Assembly: GCA_011503125.2 (NCBI GenBank)
Contig: WWBZ02000011.1
Coordinates: 823,093-887,092, forward strand
Source: Botryosphaeria dothidea
Taxonomy: Eukaryota > Ascomycota > Dothideomycetes > Botryosphaeriales > Botryosphaeriaceae
Length of the DNA stretch: 64,000 nt
Reading direction: 5' to 3'
Below the pieces are notes generated by a model that did no database searches, was not told the origin of the DNA, and saw only the letters and a program-made list of their open reading frames with translations. Positions 58,487-64,000 of this stretch are shown piece by piece. Position numbers and translations under genes: made by a program. Within the stretch, counting starts at the first letter, position 1. Each line of letters begins with the position of its first letter.

Positions 58487-61400
58487 AGATAGATAGATAA
58501 ATTTATTTCTTCCCGATATAGCTCCCTTACGGGTCTATATAGGGCTAGCTATTTATAGTTATTTTACTTAAGAGAGAAAACCTTATCGCCTAGTAAAAAC
58601 CCCTTCTTTCTATCTAGGCCTATTTATTTCTACTAGTTCTATTTTTTCTTCTTACCGGTAGCGGCTACTATAGTAGCCCTATATTCGCCTACTAGCTCTA
58701 TCTTTTTAGTTCTTATTCTCGTAGTTATTCGGGTTCTAGTATTCCCGGTAGTCCTCCTAGTTCCTCTTCCTAGTTATCCTTTTAGATTAGTTTTCTAGTA
58801 AGACTAAACTAACTAAGTAGCCCTAGGCGTAGGAACTAGCCTATTACTACTTTAATCTTCTTCTTTATTAAAAGAAAGAAGTAGTAGTCCGTAGTCCCTA
58901 CTCTTTAGAGTATTTATACTCTATTTTATTAGAAGTAGGAGTAGAAGAGGAGGATATACTTTAGGGTTTATCTATACTAGCCGTATAAATAGATAGAACT
59001 AGAATATCCTAGTACCTTACGCCTTAAGAGGAAGTTCTTTAGTCTAATATACTCTATACGTAGTAGAGTAGCGAGTATACTCTATAGCTTAGATAGTTCG
59101 CTATAGATTTATCTAATTTTTAGGTTCTACTATATACTTTAGGCTACTAGCTTATCTTATCTTTTCTAGCTAGTAGACTTTATCTATCTCTCCTTCTACT
59201 TATTCCTATATACTATATATAGCTTCGTTCGCTCTAAGAGACTCTAGTAGATAGAGGAGTAGTAGTTAAGGAGTAAGTTTACCTTTTTTCTAAGTAGAAT
59301 TCTTTTAGTAAAGCTAGTAGCGCCTCTAGTACTTAGAGTAGTCTAAGCTATCTATTTAATACTCTAGTAAGTTTCCTTTACTACTATCGCGACTAGGCTA
59401 TTTCTAGCTTTAATAGCCTAGACTAGTACTAGTTCGTCTAGGTATAGTAAGAGTAGAGGAATCTCTATTTTATACTTTAAGATTTATATATTAGTTAACT
59501 TATACGCCCCTAAGATAGTACGTAGGTACTAGTTTTAGATCTTCTTTAGTAGCTAGATAGTTATTTTTCTCTACTTTAGAATTCTCTCTAGAGTATACTA
59601 TATTCTATAGCCGTAGGTAAGGACTAGCCTTACTACGGCCGTATAGATATAACGGGCTTTAGTAAATAAGGCTTTCTAGATAGACGCCGCGAGTCTAGAG
59701 AGAGATATATACTATTTAATTACCTTAGCTTCTATTTCTCTAATATAGGGTTCCTATCTAAGCTTATTATCTACGTAGACTCCTAGAATCTTAATTATAG
59801 GCTCTAGATATCTAGTAAATCTAGGGATACGGATCTCTACTACTATATTAAATCTCCTTAGTTTCCTTATAAAATAAATAAGGTAATACTTATCGGGCGA
59901 GAAAGCTAACCCGTAGGTAGCTACCTAGTACTCGTAAATTTAATATACTCCCTCTAGTATCCTATAGTTCTATTCTATAGATCTACTAAAGGTTAGAATA
60001 TTAGTATTATCGACGAATCTAAGGGGGAAGATATTACTTCTACGTAGCTATATAAGTAGGTTAGAAGTAAAGAATAGGTAGAGTATCGGCGATAGTAAGA
60101 ATTCCTAGAAAATCCTAGTTAAGGTCTAGATTAGTAGACTAGTAAAGTCTCCGAAGAATAGCTAAGTAGTACGGTTCTATAGAAAGAATCGGGTAAATCT
60201 TTCTACCTATTCTAGAAGTTTTACTATCCTTATATTATAGAGAAGCCTTCTATAATATACGTAGTTATATACTTCCGAGATATCTAAGCTAAGGACTAAA
60301 GCTACTAGCCCTAGATCTTATATCTAAATAGTATAAATCTATTCTATAAATAGGTTAAGAGCTGCTACTACGGATCTATTTCTTTTAGCTTCTATCTATA
60401 TATTAGAGAGTAGGCCGTATACTTTAGTAGCCTAGAAGATTCTATCTACTATAATCCTCTTAAGTAGCTTCTCTAGCGTATTAAGTAAAGTAATCGGCCT
60501 AAATAACTTAGCTTTAGTATAGTCGTTCCTTTATAGTTTTCTAAGGACTACGATAATAGAGCTTTTAAACTATCTAAAGTAGTATCTAAGTACGAGGTAT
60601 TCCTAGAAGAGCCTAGTAAGGGGTCCCCTTAGTATCTTAGCGTATTACTTTAGGAACCTATTAGTAATTTTATCTAGGTCTAGTACCTTATCTAGGGGAA
60701 GCTTCTTAATAGTATAGAGAACCTACTTTTTAGTAAGATCTTAGAGAATCTCTACTAGTACTAGGTATATATATCTATCTAGATCTAAGAGGTCGGTAGC
60801 TCTAGAAGGTAGGAAGAACTAGTTAGTAAGGATTTCTACCTTAAACTAGTTATCGTAATATAGTTATTTATCTACTCTCTAGAGGGGTAGGAACTAAGAT
60901 AGAGCTAGAGGTTCTAGTACTCTTATTCTTATCTACTTTAAGAGCTTTTAGAGTATAGATAGGTCCGAAGTAATCTTAGCTACTATTCTACGCTATACTT
61001 TTATTCTATCTCTTCTAATCTACCTCTTCTTACTATTAGTAATAGTTTAGTATACTATCTAGTCCTCCTCCCTCTCTATAGCCGTCTACTTTCTTCTAGC
61101 TACTCTAGCCTAATATACTAAGTCCGAATACTTCTTTATCTATTATATAGAGGCCTAGGACGAGAATCTCGCTACTAGAATAGTCTCTTAGATTATTCTT
61201 TAAATAGCCTCCTAGAGTAGTATAGTAAAGTAATCTAGATCTACTTTAGTATTAAGAGGGGCTACTTTAAGATATTCGAGCTTTAATTAGAGTATATTAT
61301 TAGTTCTCTTCTAGTCTACTTTCTTCTACTAGAGTCTTAGGGAGCGTAGTTCTACGAAGATAGAAGAAAAATTAAGTATAGTAAGAATAGGTAGGTAATT

Positions 61401-63619
61401 AGAGAATAATTCGAGCTTCTAGCTAACTCTATAGCTAAGAATTCTCTCCTCTAGCTACCGTAATATAAAGATAAGGTCTAAAGTACTCTCGCTACTACTA
61501 TCTCGTCTAGTAATAGTACTTCTTAGAAGGGCTAGGTTAAGATTAGCTACGGTAGCTATCTTAATTAGGTTATCCGCTAGAGTATAGTATATTAGGGAGG
61601 TTATATCTCTCTAGATAGGATAGTAGAGGTTAAAGTCCCCTAGGAGAATATACTTCTCTAGTTTTCTAAGAACTTCCGGTAGAAGAGATAGGGTTTCTAG
61701 CGCTATACTAGTATAAGAGGCTAGCGGGGGATTATAGTAGTTATAGATATAGATTATATATATCTTAGTAATAAGGAATAGTATAATAAGATCTAGTAAA
61801 TAGACTATTACTTACTAGGAGTCGGGGCTAATAGCCTTACTTATAAAGAAGTAGGTTCTTACTACTTCCTCCTAGGGAAAAACTATATAGTAGGTAGAGT
61901 ATCTTACTATTATTTTAACTCTCGGGTTCCTCTAAGGTTCCTAGATAACTAGAATATAGTAGATCTTTAGGTCTACTTCCTTAAAGAGCGGAAGTATTAC
62001 TCTATTCTTACTCTTATAGACGTTATACTATATAATAGAGAGAGAGCCTATATCTAATATTAACTTTCTTCTATCTCTAGGTCCGGCTACGAGAGGGCTA
62101 GTAGTATAGGCTATAAGAAGGGAGTTTCCGCGGGCTTCTCTAAAGCGTGTTATAAGCTATTAAGTCCGGTAAACCTTATTTAGTTAGAAGGCGGGGGGCG
62201 GCTTAAGTCTCTTAGCCTACCTAGTCCCCTCTTAACCGGCTCCTCCTTTCTAATTTTCTTTCTTAGTCTAACGGTTAACTAGTTAGTTTAAGGCTATATT
62301 TTAGTTATTAGGGGTCCTTTCCGGTGCCTTTCTAGTACTACTAAACGGGCCTAGGCGGCCTTAGTATAGTAGGCTCTACGTACTAGGTAGGAGTTACTCT
62401 AGACTATATACCTTTAAGAGTAGTTTACGTACTATATACTTTTCTTAGAGTAGTCTCTAGTATTATATACCTTACTATACTATCCGTACTTTTCCTTCTT
62501 TTTATAATAGTTAGTAATATAACCGTAGGCCTAGTATTTAAAATACTAGGTTACTATAAAGGCTACGTTATAGTACTACGCTATATAGATAGTAAAGTTA
62601 ATAATAAGCCCCTTATTAATAATCTAGTTAGCGGTTTCGGAGTTTATAGTACTAAGGATAATAGCCGAGTAAGTTTTCCCCTCTAGAAGCTTCCTCTTTA
62701 GCTAGGCTAGCTTACTAATACGTAGTCCTAGATATAAAGATAGGTTCTACTTCTAGATAGTTTAGATAGCTTAGGGGTCTATAGTGTCGATTCCTTCTCG
62801 AGGGACGTTATATACTAGTACTAAGTATAGCTACTAGTTAGGCCTAACTTCTTTTCCTAGTTCTATAGTCTATTTCTAGTCTTAGAGAAGGGCTATTCTA
62901 GTTACTTTATCTAGTATAAAGATTCTAACGTCTCTACTAGGGAGCTTCTTAGTAGTAAGTATTTTCTTATACGCCTAGCTTTTTCCTACCTAGATCTTTC
63001 TAATAATTACCTTATTTAAGAGCTTAGCTATTTCTTATCTATTTACTATCTCTAGAAAGTAGAGGGTAAGTTTAGTAGTAGCTAGGGGGGTAGGGGGCTT
63101 CGGGGCTACTTAGGCTATAATTTATACCTAGCTACGAGTGTTAGGTATAGATATAGAGGTAGCCTAGATACGGTTAACTATCTTTTAGACCTATTAGACC
63201 TCTTTAAGGATATTCTTAAGGCCTAGCTCCTTAGTAGCTACCTTCTAGTAAATAGTAATATAATTCTAGAAGATTATCTTAGTAATATCGAGAAAATTTT
63301 TTATCTAGCTAGAGAGGACTAAAGAGAGGCTAGCGGATATTTATAGGGCTTAGAGGAGGGTATCTGCTGTTTTTAAGGCTCTCTTAACGTATTCTACGCT
63401 ATACTAGGTACTCTACGGTTTCTTAGGGGTATATTAGGGCTAGGTAGAGGTAGTTACTAGGGGAGGCTGTTCGCCTCTTCCTATATCCTCTATATTAACT
63501 ACTTCGCGGCTACAGTTGTCTTAAGTACTGTTTTAGGACTCGCGAAGCCTAGGAGAGTCCCTAGGGCCCTCTCCCGGCGCCGTAGCTTGGGGTCGATTTT
63601 TTAGTGTGGTTATGTTTTT
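58487..63619 (-). mobile_element. LINE-E, full-length copy, RIP-dead
   Basis: (GATA)n tail at 58487, 3' UTR, complement of ORF2 and ORF1, 5' end at 63619 (GATTTTTTAGTGTGGTTATG). The bases next to its 5' end are the right copy of the outermost duplication, which pairs with the left end of LINE-A rather than with its own 3' flank. The last 150 bases near the 5' end keep several TG sites. Confidence 0.8.
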
Positions 63620-63632
63620 AGCCTAAATATAG
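63620..63632 (+). repeat. right copy of outermost LINE target duplication
   Basis: AGCCTAAATATAG, matching 36250-36262; it defines the pre-insertion joint between 36262 and 63633. Confidence 0.75.
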
Positions 63633-63937
63633 AAAATAATAAGGTGGTTTTCTATAATATACTCTTTAAATTCTAAGAGACGTAACCTCTTAGAAAGTAA
63701 CGTGGCGATGTATAGTATAAATAAGGCACGTGTACGAAGTATCTATCCGTTAATAGGACTGTTTTCTTTTAGATATAGAAGCTGAAATCTAGTAGCTTAT
63801 ATAACATCTTTTCTATTATTATTACTCTTACCTAGTATAAGATTTAGGTTTTATAAATAGAGCTATAAGATTATATTATAGCGCTTACCATTGCTTCCGC
63901 TTCGGCGCGGGTTACGGCAGAAGGAGCACTCATCGCA
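63633..63937 (-). pseudogene. RIP-damaged ORF of unknown repeat family, 5' part
   Basis: The minus strand starts ATG at 63937: MSAPSAVTRAEAEAM in ordinary GC-rich codons, then abruptly AT-rich. From there one frame runs to the LINE junction and every stop in it is TAA or TAG, derivable from CAA/CAG (for example near 63880 and 63855). Fragments such as KMLYKLLDFSFYI and VLLTDRYFVHVPYLYY are readable. An alternative is a GTAAGC intron donor right after AEAEAM. Across the LINE block the sequence continues to the hairpin and T/A tract at 36204-36252. Probably another mobile element. Confidence 0.4.
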
Positions 63938-64000
63938 TAATACCAAAAATACAGTGTTGGTTGGTTTAAAACCGAAAATAGCACAGGCTCCTCACATTTT
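63938..64000. other. unresolved end of window
   Basis: 63 bp upstream of the MSAPSAV start; no feature seen. Confidence 0.4.

Overview
The window looks like the chromosome of a filamentous ascomycete (Pezizomycotina). Host genes carry one to four short GT-AG introns of about 47-65 nt. They include a Zn2Cys6 regulator, a berberine-bridge-type oxidase and a cytochrome P450. Very large blocks are retrotransposons with the signature of repeat-induced point mutation (RIP): TG and CA are depleted to TA, CG is spared, and stop codons replace Trp and Gln. I cannot name the species.

Layout: 1-1025 holds the 3' part of a C2H2 zinc-finger gene. 1312-1996(-) is a small four-helix membrane protein. 2410-3318(-) is a dead APH-type kinase gene. 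A tRNA-Asp with intron is at 3902-4016. 4581-8046 is a 3.5-kb DNA transposon with terminal inverted repeats and a gypsy-like DDE integrase (Ginger-like). 8075-11458 and 11982-24977 hold a Zn2Cys6 regulator, a class-V PLP enzyme and an amino-acid permease. The last two are divergent and share a promoter with repeated CGG-N10-CCG sites. All three genes are damaged: the regulator has lost its first exon next to the transposon, the PLP enzyme has a frameshift, and the permease is split by a LINE.

The LINE (13605-24874, Tad1-like) is flanked by a 14-bp target duplication. A Ty3/gypsy chromovirus (15668-21469, 5-bp duplication) lies inside it. From 25871 to 35063 there are four complete host genes: an 841-aa membrane protein, an FAD-linked oxidase with an exact 111-bp internal tandem duplication, a 292-aa unknown, and a P450 whose frame requires two GC-AG introns. 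A P450 gene scrap lies beside it.

From 36263 to 63619 the sequence is one nested transposon graveyard. An outermost LINE, bounded by a 13-bp duplication, contains a second gypsy element (36679-51152), and both LTRs of that gypsy were hit at the same site by further LINE copies. At least two more LINE copies are fused in. The last 380 bases contain the start of a RIP-damaged ORF on the minus strand.

Functional reading (inference): the regulator, PLP enzyme and permease look like a small co-regulated amino-acid-related cluster now decaying under transposon attack. The oxidase and P450 could belong to a secondary-metabolite neighbourhood, but no backbone synthase is present in the window.
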